Below are positions 33,591 to 41,813 of a DNA stretch of 64,000 bases, piece after piece; within the stretch, counting starts at the first letter, position 1, and each line of letters starts with the position of its first letter. The notes under the pieces are model-generated. The model was given only the letters and a program-made list of their open reading frames with translations, was not told the DNA's origin and did no database searches. The position numbers and the translations under genes are program-made. The stretch is from Paraburkholderia sediminicola. GTDB lineage: Bacteria; Pseudomonadota; Gammaproteobacteria; Burkholderiales; Burkholderiaceae. The stretch covers positions 372,001 through 436,000 of the forward strand of contig NZ_CADIKC010000005.1 of the NCBI RefSeq assembly GCF_902859805.1, written 5' to 3'.

Positions 33591-35708
33591 CTATTGTACG
33601 CGGTCGGGGTGCGGCGCCGCTTTGGCCGGCCGCCATACCAGCTCCAGCGGATGCCTGAACACCCGCTGCCAGATCGCGCCGCGCAGCGAGCGCACCGCAT
33701 TGCGCCGCAAGTCGCGCGATTTCACCGCCATGTAGAAGGCGAGCGCGAAACTCACGGCCACGTTGAGGATCGCCATGCTGCCGACACCCGCGACCGCCCA
33801 CCACAACTCCGGCAACTTCAACGCGTCTTTGCCGAGCACGCCGAGCGCGATACCGATCGAGCCGGCGCTGAGGGTCACGTGACGCACCTCGAAAGTGAAG
33901 GCGAAGGCGGTGAGGATTGCCGGCACGAGCCCGAGCATCAGGCCGAGCGTGATATTGCCCACGACGCCCGCCACATTCGAGCGGCAGAACGCGGCGAGCC
34001 GGGCGGTGCCGGCCGCGCCGAGCGTCATGCGCAGGCGCCGGTTGTAGGCGAGCGCGTCCGCCACGCGATGCAGGACGAACCAGTTGTCCGCCCAGCCTGA
34101 CAGCAAACTCGACGACCACAGCAGCACGCCGGTCAGCGCGGCGTAGAACGGCGTCGGTCCCAATAGCGAGAACGAGTGCAGTGTGGCGTGGGCCTTTTCG
34201 GGCGAAATGATGTTGGCGTTGAAGAGCGCGTGCCACACCCATTGCACGCCGAAGCACACCGGAAACACCAGCATCACGTTGCCGAGCACCGCGGCTGCCT
34301 GGGTGCGCATCAACGCGGTCACCGAACTGACGAAGCTGTCGACGCCTGCCGGCGTACCGGTGCCGTCCAATTCGCGGGCGAGCGTGGGCGCGGTCATCGC
34401 CGGTTGCTTGGTGGCGAGCGAGAAGTGCAGGAAGTGCATCAGCAGGAAGCTCGCCGCGTAGTTGATGCCGGCGAGCAGGCCTTCGAACATCGATTGCAGA
34501 TGCGCGCCGGTGATGGCGAATTTCACGCAGACCGTGACGACCGTCACGAGCCCGCCGCCGGCCGCCATGCGCAGCATCTTCAGGTATTCGGCGCGATCGC
34601 GGGCGATGTAGTGTTCGCCGGTATCGGCGCTGTATTCGACGACCTTACGCGCCAGCAACGAGAAATTGCTGCGTACGAGGTGCGCCACGCTTTGGCTCGC
34701 GTGATTTGCGTTCACCAGTTCGGCGGTGAGACGTGCGCCGGCATGCGGATCGTCTTGCGCCATCCAGGCGTTCAGCAGGTGCTCAGCACGCACGATGCGC
34801 ATGCGCATCCGTTCGACCTGGAACACGATATCGACGCTGACGCCGTTGCGATAGAGATGGGCGAATACGTTGTCGGTGGCGCTGCGGCATTCGTCGAGCA
34901 GCAGGCGCAGATAGTTGACCTCGTGCAGCAGCTTTTCCTGCGGGGCGCCTTCGCTGACAGCCTGATGGGCCGCTTCGACGGCGAGCATGGCGCGTGTGAG
35001 CCGGTAGAACGGCTGCTTTTCCATGGCGACGCGCACATCGCCGGCATCGCCGACGTCGACTTCGCCGAGACGGCTGCGGACGGTTTGCGACAGACCGGTC
35101 GAGCTGATCTGGCAGGTGAGGTTGTGCAGGGCGGCCAGCAGGTCGAGCGAGAACGGGGTGGTGTCGCGTTGTTCGCTGTCGTCCTGTTCGTAGTCGAAGA
35201 GTGCGCGGATGCGGGTGAGCAGATCGGTGGGCAGATTGGCGATCCATTCGGCGTCGCGTTCCTGGCTGAACATCAGCGTGACGATCGCTCTCAGATCGCG
35301 GCGGTTTGGCGCGGGCGGGATCAGGGAGGCTTCGAGGCGTTCGAAGAGTGCGCCGAAGAAGCCGGAGTGCACGGGCATGCCTGCATCGCAGAGGAGCGAA
35401 AGGCCGTCGCTTTCGCGCAGGAGCGCACGGAGGATCCCGGCGACGTTGCTCTTCCAGGCTGGATTGCGGTCCAGCACGTTGAGCATGTAGCGGATTCTTG
35501 TGTGTGCCGGGGTGGGGCTGGCGGTGCCTGGTTGTTCAGGGTGGACTGCGCGGCCGCGGCGGATCCAGTGGGCGAGTTCGATCAGCCATTCGCTACGGTC
35601 TGGATATGGGGCCGATTTGTCGGCTATTGCTAGTAACGCGTCTAGCTGGTGGCCGCTGTCGCGGGAGGCGCGCCATTTTTTTATGAGGGTTTTGAATGAA
35701 GTGAGCAT
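33591..35708 (-). CDS. Gcr-family membrane protein ('site-specific recombinase')
   Basis: A 705-residue protein matching the COG4389 family annotated 'site-specific recombinase'. I see no tyrosine or serine recombinase catalytic set. Instead, residues 1-390 are helical and soluble and the last 315 carry about seven membrane helices, among them LVTVVTVCVKFAITG, NVMLVFPVCFGVQWVWHALF, PFYAALTGVLLWSSSLLSGW, ITLGLMLGLVPAILTAFAF and MAILNVAVSFALAFYMAV. The recombinase name goes back to a Neisseria gcr report; the membrane topology argues for a different role. The start codon abuts a 250-base inverted-repeat arm that must contain its promoter; no clear Shine-Dalgarno is seen. Confidence 0.8.
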   Translation of the reverse strand: MLTSFKTLIKKWRASRDSGHQLDALLAIADKSAPYPDRSEWLIELAHWIRRGRAVHPEQPGTASPTPAHTRIRYMLNVLDRNPAWKSNVAGILRALLRESDGLSLLCDAGMPVHSGFFGALFERLEASLIPPAPNRRDLRAIVTLMFSQERDAEWIANLPTDLLTRIRALFDYEQDDSEQRDTTPFSLDLLAALHNLTCQISSTGLSQTVRSRLGEVDVGDAGDVRVAMEKQPFYRLTRAMLAVEAAHQAVSEGAPQEKLLHEVNYLRLLLDECRSATDNVFAHLYRNGVSVDIVFQVERMRMRIVRAEHLLNAWMAQDDPHAGARLTAELVNANHASQSVAHLVRSNFSLLARKVVEYSADTGEHYIARDRAEYLKMLRMAAGGGLVTVVTVCVKFAITGAHLQSMFEGLLAGINYAASFLLMHFLHFSLATKQPAMTAPTLARELDGTGTPAGVDSFVSSVTALMRTQAAAVLGNVMLVFPVCFGVQWVWHALFNANIISPEKAHATLHSFSLLGPTPFYAALTGVLLWSSSLLSGWADNWFVLHRVADALAYNRRLRMTLGAAGTARLAAFCRSNVAGVVGNITLGLMLGLVPAILTAFAFTFEVRHVTLSAGSIGIALGVLGKDALKLPELWWAVAGVGSMAILNVAVSFALAFYMAVKSRDLRRNAVRSLRGAIWQRVFRHPLELVWRPAKAAPHPDRVQ

Positions 35709-35816
35709 CTTGAGGTTTTTTGCCTGCTCGGCGCTTGTTTGGCCGTGTTCCTGGGGCTTTGGCCTTTCCTTGAATTGTTAGTGGTCTATTAGTGTTCCCC
35801 CTGTGCGGGGGGGGCA

Positions 35817-35851
35817 CCTACTTTTCTTTGCCGGCTGCAAAGAAAAGTAGG
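35817..35851. repeat. 15-bp perfect hairpin in left arm
   Basis: CCTACTTTTCTTTGC pairs perfectly with GCAAAGAAAAGTAGG around a five-base loop. The same hairpin occurs in the right arm with a different loop. There is no T-run, so it is not a standard terminator. Confidence 0.85.
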
Positions 35852-36212
35852 CAAAAGAAAGCAGCTTAAACCGCTAATGCTAAGTGGGGTCCGTGGTCTG
35901 CTACAGGTAGTGGTACATCTGGAATCCGTGCTCTCTCACATTCGACGTTAGTGACAAAGGACTCATCAGCTCCCACTCCGCACTGCGTGCGTCGCGGACG
36001 AGTCTGCATGGGAAACCACGGGCTTCGGTTGAGGTTGTTAAAACGTAGCGATCGGTTTTATGAGCGGCTCTTCGGCGCGCGAAGCGCCGCCGGAAGTATG
36101 ACGCCCTTGTCACAAGTGCATGCAGGGCACGAGCACAGATTCCAGATGTACCACTACCCCAAGCAAACTACGGTGCCCACTTAGCATTAGCGGTTTGAGC
36201 CGCTTTCTTTTG

Positions 36213-36247
36213 CCTACTTTTCTTTGCGGCAAGCAAAGAAAAGTAGG
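36213..36247. repeat. 15-bp perfect hairpin in right arm
   Basis: Same stem as at 35817-35851 with loop GGCAA instead of CGGCT: the stem is conserved while the loop varies, as expected for a sequence kept for its base pairing. Confidence 0.85.
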
Positions 36248-36350
36248 TGCCGCCCCGCACAGGGGCAACGCTAATAGACCACTGACAAAACAAGGAGAGG
36301 CCAAAGCCCTAAGAACACGGCCAAACAAGCGCCGAGCAGGCAAAACCCCT

Positions 36351-37070
36351 CTAGCTACTAACAACAGCAGAAGAAGGACAAGCAGGCACAACAACACCAA
36401 CCCCCTTCCCGGCAGAGCCCCCCTTAGGATAAGCAGCCGCCATCGCCTGCACAGCAGCAGCAACCTGCAAAGAAATCCGCTGCAACGCCACGCGATGCCC
36501 ATTAACAAGCGCGTCATAGCCGCCGCTAACCGGCTCACTCACCACACTCCGACAGGTCATCACCCCAGTACCACGTACAGCCCTCACACTCCAGACCGCG
36601 TCGATCAACGCATGCGACCCCGGCCATGATTCGAACCGCTGCACATTCATGCTGACCCGGTACACCGGCGTCGTATCCGGATACGCAGTGCCATACACGT
36701 CAATCGTGCCCAGTTGCTGCGTCAGACTGGTCGACAAAGCCCGACGAATCTCGTCACCCGGCAACGAAGCCCAACGCTCCTGCTCGAGCACCTGGACCTG
36801 CGTCGGTCCCGTCTGAACCACAAGCTGATTCTTCGCCACCTGCGGCGGCACATCGATCGGCGCGACTTCAATCAGCCACGCCGGCGCAGCCGAAGTCCGG
36901 GCGCTAACCGGCGCCGCGGAGCCGGCAGGCGCGCCATCCGCGCCGAGCGTATAAAAGCGGCTGCTCGGCGACGAACACGCCGCCATCGCCACCAGTCCGG
37001 CCAGAGCGCCGATATAAACAGCGCCGCGCACGAGCCCGCGCGGCGGGCGGGGGAGCCGGGCAAACATCAT
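36351..37070 (-). CDS. pqiC: PqiC-type ABC transport auxiliary lipoprotein
   Basis: A 239-residue lipoprotein: N-terminal membrane segment with lipobox around VAMAAC (Cys32), then RFYTLG, the opening of the DUF330/PqiC fold, and APIDVPPQVAKNQLVVQ and SLTQQLGTIDVYG later on. In E. coli PqiC sits in the outer membrane and partners the PqiB needle for lipid transport. Its ATG overlaps the TGA of pqiB as ATGA, so translation is coupled. Its stop codon directly touches the inverted-repeat element. Confidence 0.87.
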   Translation of the reverse strand: MMFARLPRPPRGLVRGAVYIGALAGLVAMAACSSPSSRFYTLGADGAPAGSAAPVSARTSAAPAWLIEVAPIDVPPQVAKNQLVVQTGPTQVQVLEQERWASLPGDEIRRALSTSLTQQLGTIDVYGTAYPDTTPVYRVSMNVQRFESWPGSHALIDAVWSVRAVRGTGVMTCRSVVSEPVSGGYDALVNGHRVALQRISLQVAAAVQAMAAAYPKGGSAGKGVGVVVPACPSSAVVSS

Positions 37071-38725
37071 GGTTTATCTCCTGTTTTACCGCGCAACAGC
37101 GATTCCGGATGACGCTCCAGATAATCCGACAACGCATTCAGCGACTGCAACGTGCGCGTCAATTCCTGCAACGCCTGATGAACATCCGACTGCAACGGCG
37201 AGTCCTGCTGCAAGGTCGCCTCGGCCGAACCGAAGGTCTGCTTCGCCGCGGCAAGGGTGTCGCGCGCCTCCGGCACGACTTCCTTGTCGAGTCGCGTGAA
37301 CAGCTGGTCGGCGTTCTTCAACGCGCTGTTCAGGTTCGAACCGATCTGATCGAACGGCACCTTGTCGAGCTTCTTCGCAATGTCGGCAACCTGCACCTGC
37401 AGTTCGTCGAGCGAGTTCGGAATGGTCGGCAACTCGAGCGGGTCGCCCGTGACGTCAACCGTGGCCGGCGGCGCTTTCGGGAAGATATCGAGCGCTACAT
37501 ACAACTGGCTCGTAATCAGGTTGCCGGTGCGCAACTGGCCGCGCAAACCGTGCTTGACGAGCTGTTGCAGCAAGGTCTGACCCGCAAGGCTGCCCGGTGC
37601 CGGCGCGGTTTCGCGGAAGCGCTTGCCGAGGCGGTCCGGGTACAGGTTCATCGTTACCGGCATTGTGAAGCTGCGCGTCTTCGGATCGTAGTCGATGCCG
37701 ATGTTGGTCACCTGACCGAGCACGATGCCGCGGAAATCGACCGTCGCGCCGACCGACAACCCACGCAGCGACTGATTGAAGTTCATCACCACGCGCAACG
37801 GCACGCCGTCCGGTTCACGCATCGCGTCCTGTTCATCCGAGCCGAGGCGGAACGTCGTGTTGTTCGGCGCCTGCGCGCCCACGCCCTGGCCCGGCGGCGA
37901 CTGGAACGACAGGCCGCCTACGATCACCGTCGCAAGCGACTGCGTATTCAGCTTGAAGCCGCTCGAGTCGAGCCGCAGATCGACGCCGCTCGCATGCCAC
38001 CAGCGCGAATTGGTGCCGACGTACTGGTCGAACGGCGCCGATACGAAGACCTGCATCGTCACGCCGGTGCCGTCCTTGTCGAGCGAGAAACCGACCACCT
38101 GGCCGACCTGCACGCGCCGGTAGAAAATCGGCGAGCCGATGTCGATCGAGCCGAGCGAGTCGCCGTGCAGAACGAACTGGTGGCCCTTCTGGTCGCCCGT
38201 AATCGGCGGCGGCGTTTCGAGGCCGACGAAGTTTTTCTCGGTGTCCGGTGAATGGCCGGCGTCCGCGCCGATGTACGCGCCCGAGAGCAGTGTGGTCAAT
38301 CCCGACACGCCGCTTGCGCCGACGCGAGGGCGCACCACCCAGAAGCGCGAATCCTTGACCGCGAAGTCTTCGCCTTCCTTGGTGAGCTGCACCTGAACCA
38401 GCACGTGCGAGAGATCTTTCGAGAGCGTGATGGTCTTCACCGAGCCGACGTCGACGTCTTTGTACTTGACCTTGGTCTTGCCGGGCTCGAGGCCCTCGGC
38501 GCTCACGAATGTGATCGTGATGGTCGGGCCTCTTTCGGTCACCGACTTGATGACGAGCGCGAGGCCGATCAGCGCGGCGATCAGCGGAATCACCCAGACG
38601 AGCGAGGGCAGCCAGCGGCTCTTCGGCTCAATGTCGGGGTCTGGCAGTTGGGGCGGCAGCTTCGGTCCGTTCGAATCGTTGCGCGGCGCATCGGAGGCGG
38701 GCGTCGGTCCTTGCGGGCTAGTCAT
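37067..38725 (-). CDS. pqiB: PqiB-type MCE protein
   Basis: A 552-residue protein with one N-terminal membrane helix (WVIPLIAALIGLALVIKSV) and three MCE/MlaD domains; the first is GPTITITFVSAEGLEPGKTKV, the second begins near GDSLGSIDIGSPIFYRRVQV, the third near RVVMNFNQSLRGLSVGATVD. The C-terminal 120 residues are helical (IAKKLDKVPFDQIGSNLNSA) as in the PqiB tube. It spans the periplasm between PqiA and PqiC. The start overlaps the upstream pqiA-like gene by 8 bases. Confidence 0.93.
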   Translation of the reverse strand: MTSPQGPTPASDAPRNDSNGPKLPPQLPDPDIEPKSRWLPSLVWVIPLIAALIGLALVIKSVTERGPTITITFVSAEGLEPGKTKVKYKDVDVGSVKTITLSKDLSHVLVQVQLTKEGEDFAVKDSRFWVVRPRVGASGVSGLTTLLSGAYIGADAGHSPDTEKNFVGLETPPPITGDQKGHQFVLHGDSLGSIDIGSPIFYRRVQVGQVVGFSLDKDGTGVTMQVFVSAPFDQYVGTNSRWWHASGVDLRLDSSGFKLNTQSLATVIVGGLSFQSPPGQGVGAQAPNNTTFRLGSDEQDAMREPDGVPLRVVMNFNQSLRGLSVGATVDFRGIVLGQVTNIGIDYDPKTRSFTMPVTMNLYPDRLGKRFRETAPAPGSLAGQTLLQQLVKHGLRGQLRTGNLITSQLYVALDIFPKAPPATVDVTGDPLELPTIPNSLDELQVQVADIAKKLDKVPFDQIGSNLNSALKNADQLFTRLDKEVVPEARDTLAAAKQTFGSAEATLQQDSPLQSDVHQALQELTRTLQSLNALSDYLERHPESLLRGKTGDKP

Positions 38726-39368
38726 GGTCGAGGTCCTGAGGTTTGGGAGTACTGCCTTCCACGTTGTCCCAGATGAGCCGTGGATCGAATTGCATGGATG
38801 CCATCATCGTCAGAATCACCACCGAGCCGAAGGCGATCGCGCCTGGCCCGGCCGTGATCACAGCAAGCGACTTGAAACGGACCAGCGCGACGGTCAGCGT
38901 GACGACGAACACGTCGAGCATCGACCAGCGCCCGATCCGTTCGACCATCCGGTACAACGTGGTGCGTTGCTCCGGCCGCCAGCGCGAGCGGCGCTGCGCG
39001 GTGGCGGTGAGCAGCACCAGCACACTGAGCTTGAGCATCGGCACCATGATGCTGGCGATGAACACGATCACGGCCAGCGGCCAGTCGCCCGAGGTCCAGA
39101 AGTACACGACACCGCTCATGATGGTGTCGTCCTCCGAACCGAGGAGCGATGAGGTATGCATCACCGGCAGCAGATTCGCGGGAATATACAGCAAGGCGGC
39201 GGCGATCAGCAGCGCCCACGTGCGCATCAGGCTGTCGGGGTGGCGCCGGTGCAGCACCGCACCGCAACGGCTGCAATGCTGCGGCGTGACGGAGCGGATG
39301 CGCGGCTCGACGCGCCCGCATGCATGGCAGGAGACGAGGCCCGCGCGCTTCGCGGTGACGTATTTCAT
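38718..39368 (-). CDS. pqiA: PqiA-like membrane protein, second half
   Basis: A 216-residue PqiA-domain protein: zinc-ribbon cysteines CHACGR and CSRCGAVLHRR at the N-terminus, then four membrane helices (ALLIAAALLYIPANLLPVM, WPLAVIVFIASIMVPMLKLSVLVLL and others), ending in FDPRLIWDN. E. coli PqiA is one protein with two such domains; here the domains are separate genes. GGGATGAG before the ATG at 39368 overlaps the previous stop region. Works with PqiB in intermembrane lipid traffic by family knowledge. Confidence 0.88.
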   Translation of the reverse strand: MKYVTAKRAGLVSCHACGRVEPRIRSVTPQHCSRCGAVLHRRHPDSLMRTWALLIAAALLYIPANLLPVMHTSSLLGSEDDTIMSGVVYFWTSGDWPLAVIVFIASIMVPMLKLSVLVLLTATAQRRSRWRPEQRTTLYRMVERIGRWSMLDVFVVTLTVALVRFKSLAVITAGPGAIAFGSVVILTMMASMQFDPRLIWDNVEGSTPKPQDLDHD

Positions 39369-39375
39369 CGTGCGC

Positions 39376-40119
39376 TCATCCCTGATGCGGGGCCGGCGGC
39401 AATGCGGATTGCGACCCGCCTTGCACTTCCGGCGGCGCGGGCGGCCCGGCGACCGAACTGACGGCAGCCGCCGCGCTGTCCGCCGAGGTGCGCGGCAACG
39501 GCCGCCGGCCTCGCTCGCCCATTTCGTCGGCAATGTCCCACAGCACGCGTGGATCGAACGAGACGACCACCGCGATCATCAGCGTCAGCACCCCGAACGC
39601 GAATAGCGCCGCTTCGGGAATCACGCGCGCGAGACTTACCATCTTCACGATAGTGATCAGCACGCCGAGCATGAACACTTCGATCATGCCCCACGGCCGC
39701 ACGAATTGAATGGCGCGCAACACGCGGTTGAAGGCGGGCGGCACATAGCCGGCGCGCAGCGGGATCAGCACGTAGAGCAGCGCGACCAGCTCGGTCAGTG
39801 GGAACAGGATGGTCGAGCAGAACACCATGACTGCGACGATCTGCATGTCCTCGCCCCATAACGCGACGAGCGCGCCGAACAGCGTGGTTTGCGAGGTGAT
39901 GCCGTTGGTTTCGAGTTCGACGATCGGGAAGGCCTGGGCGATGACGAAGGTGATCAGCGCGGCCAGTGTCATCGCACAGATGCTGTCGAGCTTGCGGGAG
40001 ATGCCGCGATAGAGCGTCGCGCCGCAGCGCGGACAGCGCGCGACCATCCGCCCGACAAGCCTGGGCTTGTGGAACAGCGTATCGCATTCATGGCACGCGA
40101 TCAGGTTGTCATGGTCCAT
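39376..40119 (-). CDS. pqiA: PqiA-like membrane protein, first half
   Basis: A 247-residue PqiA-domain protein and first gene of the pqi operon. CHECDTLFH and CPRCGATLYRG form a zinc ribbon; four membrane helices follow (SICAMTLAALITFVIAQAFP, FCSTILFPLTELVALLYVL, VFMLGVLITIVKMVSLARV, FAFGVLTLMIAVVVSFDPRV). The last 45 residues are Ala/Pro-rich and cytosolic. The next pqiA half starts 7 bases after it ends. Confidence 0.88.
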   Translation of the reverse strand: MDHDNLIACHECDTLFHKPRLVGRMVARCPRCGATLYRGISRKLDSICAMTLAALITFVIAQAFPIVELETNGITSQTTLFGALVALWGEDMQIVAVMVFCSTILFPLTELVALLYVLIPLRAGYVPPAFNRVLRAIQFVRPWGMIEVFMLGVLITIVKMVSLARVIPEAALFAFGVLTLMIAVVVSFDPRVLWDIADEMGERGRRPLPRTSADSAAAAVSSVAGPPAPPEVQGGSQSALPPAPHQG

Positions 40120-40608
40120 ACGGCAGAAGGGCTAACGACGTGATGGGAGGCGTGCAATGCCCGTTTCAGGGCAGGGCTGTAGAAAGCGTGGAGCAATAGT
40201 ACCAAACGCGCTTCGCCGAGGGGCTGGCCATTGCGCCCTGTGCGAGTAATGAAGCCGACGGTGCCCTAAATGGGGAATAGTCTTGCACAAAAGTGACTAC
40301 TTCTGACATTGTCCGCCCCTAATTGTTCAATATCATTCTGCATGCGGGAAAACTTTCCGCGTGACCGCCTTCAGGGCCGCCAGTTTGGCTGGGACCGGCG
40401 GTAGGTGCTTTGCATGGGACCGGAGTAAGCGCTAAACCAACTCTGGTCGGCACTGCCAGCTTTTTCCGCTTGCGGTAGCATGCAGGCCTTGGCGTGTGCC
40501 GCAGCCGCCATGTTTTTCTATGGCGTCGCGCGATGCAGCATGCATCGGCGGCGTGGAATAGCAGGGCCGGCTGCGCCGTTTACTTCTCTTAGCTTGCGTT
40601 GACCTGTC
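40120..40608. other. intergenic region between pqi operon and cytochrome b561
   Basis: 489 bases without a credible gene, lying between divergent operons, so it should hold both promoters. I see a perfect dyad CGATGCA-GCA-TGCATCG (40531-40547) about 60 bases before the b561 start, and an imperfect one GCGGGAAAACTTTCCGC near 40343-40360. No confident -35/-10 pair was found. Confidence 0.6.
40531..40547. promoter_or_regulatory. 17-bp palindrome, possible operator for b561-yceI genes
   Basis: CGATGCA and TGCATCG form a perfect inverted repeat with a 3-base centre, 62 bases upstream of the cytochrome b561 ATG. Position suits an operator; no known regulator consensus is recognised. Confidence 0.3.
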
Positions 40609-41169
40609 ATGGCACTCAATCCTTCTTTCGGTGGCCGGGAGTCGTACACGCGGACTGCCATTGCCTTTCACTGGCTGATCGCGCTACTGATCGTGTGCGG
40701 CTTCTCGCTGGGTTGGGTGATGACCGACATCCCCGGCTTCACGCCCACCAAGCTGCGCTACTTCTCCTGGCACAAATGGATCGGTTGTACGGTGTTCGCG
40801 CTCGCCGTGCTGCGCATTCTGTGGCGCGCCACCCACGCGGCCCCGCCGATGCCGCGCCGCATGCCGGCCTGGCAGCGCGGCGCCGCGCATCTCACGCATC
40901 TGTTGCTGTACGTGCTGATGATCGTGATTCCCGCTTCCGGCTATCTGTATAGCTCGGCGGCCAACATCCCGGTGGTGTACCTCGGCCTGATTCCACTGCC
41001 GCGCCTGATTGCACCGGACCCACATCTCAAGGAGTTGCTGAAGAACGTGCATATTGCGCTGAATTACACGTTGCTCGTGCTGGTCGCGCTGCATGTTGCG
41101 GCGGCGCTCAAGCATCAATGGTTGGACCGCGACGGCCTGCTGTCGCGCATGCTCCCTTTCATCAAATAA
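40609..41169 (+). CDS. cytochrome b561
   Basis: A 186-residue four-helix diheme membrane cytochrome of the CybB/YceJ type. Conserved pieces are YTRTAIAFHWLIALLIV with the first heme His, LRYFSWHKWIGCTVFALAVLRI with the second His, THLLLYVLMIVIPASGYLYS and HIALNYTLLVLVALHVAAALKHQWLDRDGLL. By family knowledge it oxidises quinol or transfers electrons, including to superoxide. Followed by two YceI genes, the same order as yceJ-yceI in E. coli. Confidence 0.93.
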   Translation: MALNPSFGGRESYTRTAIAFHWLIALLIVCGFSLGWVMTDIPGFTPTKLRYFSWHKWIGCTVFALAVLRILWRATHAAPPMPRRMPAWQRGAAHLTHLLLYVLMIVIPASGYLYSSAANIPVVYLGLIPLPRLIAPDPHLKELLKNVHIALNYTLLVLVALHVAAALKHQWLDRDGLLSRMLPFIK

Positions 41170-41177
41170 GGATAACC

Positions 41178-41741
41178 ATGAAAGTTTCGTTTTATCGCTA
41201 CATGCTCGCCGCGTTCGCTGCGGCCTCGCTGACCGCTGCCGGCAGTGCGCTGGCCCAGGTCGACGTCGCGAAGAGTTCGGTGACGGCAACTTCGAAGCAG
41301 ATGAACGTGCCGGTGGAAGGCAAGTTCGGCAAGTTCACCGCGCAAGTCAAGTTCGATCCGGCAAAACCGGCCGACGGCAGTGCGCAGTTCAGCATCGACG
41401 TGGCCAGTTACGACCTCGGCGACGAAAGCTACAACGACCAGGTGCGCGGCAAAGACTGGTTCGATGCAAAGACGTATCCAACCGCAACCTTCGTGTCGAG
41501 CGCGATTGCGCCGGCCGGCGGCAATCAGTTCAAGGTCACCGGCAAGCTGACTATCAAGGGTAAATCGCAGACCGTCGTGGTGCCGGTCACGGTCACCCAG
41601 CAGGGTGCGAACCAGACGTTCGACGGCTCGCTGCCGATCAAGCGCTCGCAATTCGACATCGGCACCGGCGAATGGAAAGACACCTCGGTGGTGGCCGATG
41701 ACGTGGTGATCAAGTTTCATATCGTTGCAGCACACAAGTGA
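41178..41741 (+). CDS. YceI-family periplasmic lipid-binding protein
   Basis: A 187-residue protein with a signal peptide (MLAAFAAASLTAAGSALAQ) and the YceI lipocalin-like barrel: VEGKFGKFTAQVKFDPAKP, DQVRGKDWFDAKTYPTATF and GKLTIKGKSQTVVVPVTV are the family blocks. Members bind polyisoprenoids or amphiphiles in the periplasm. The ATG at 41178 has AAGGATAACC upstream and lies 8 bases after the b561 stop. Confidence 0.92.
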   Translation: MKVSFYRYMLAAFAAASLTAAGSALAQVDVAKSSVTATSKQMNVPVEGKFGKFTAQVKFDPAKPADGSAQFSIDVASYDLGDESYNDQVRGKDWFDAKTYPTATFVSSAIAPAGGNQFKVTGKLTIKGKSQTVVVPVTVTQQGANQTFDGSLPIKRSQFDIGTGEWKDTSVVADDVVIKFHIVAAHK

Positions 41742-41813
41742 CGTTCGCCGCGCTCTCCAGGCGCGGGCGCTTTCCTTCACGTCAGGCATTCCGAAAAACA
41801 TAAGGAGCATGAA

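Larger units (their letters stand above)
35711..36350. repeat. 640-bp element of two ~250-bp imperfect inverted arms
   Basis: Left arm 35711-35960 matches the reverse complement of right arm 36104-36350 over its whole length, at roughly 80-85 percent by eye with small indels. Shared blocks include TTGCCTGCTCGGCGCTTGTT, GTGGTCTATTAG, CACCTACTTTTCTTTGC, ACCGCTAATGCTAAGTGGG and AGTGGTACATCTGGAAT. The 143-base spacer is unrelated to the arms and holds a small GC hairpin (36073-36089). The element fills the whole gap between the Gcr-family start codon (35708) and the stop of the lipoprotein gene (36351). From memory, similar sequences recur between genes in Paraburkholderia genomes; I cannot verify that here. 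Confidence 0.85.

Noticed and set aside
34176..35633. 485-codon open frame opposite the Gcr-family gene
   Set aside because: No motif and wrong composition; the membrane protein on the other strand is the coherent product.
36073..36089. CGGCGC/GCGCCG hairpin in the spacer of the inverted-repeat element
   Set aside because: Short GC hairpin of a kind common by chance in this genome; mentioned with the element but not listed as a separate feature.
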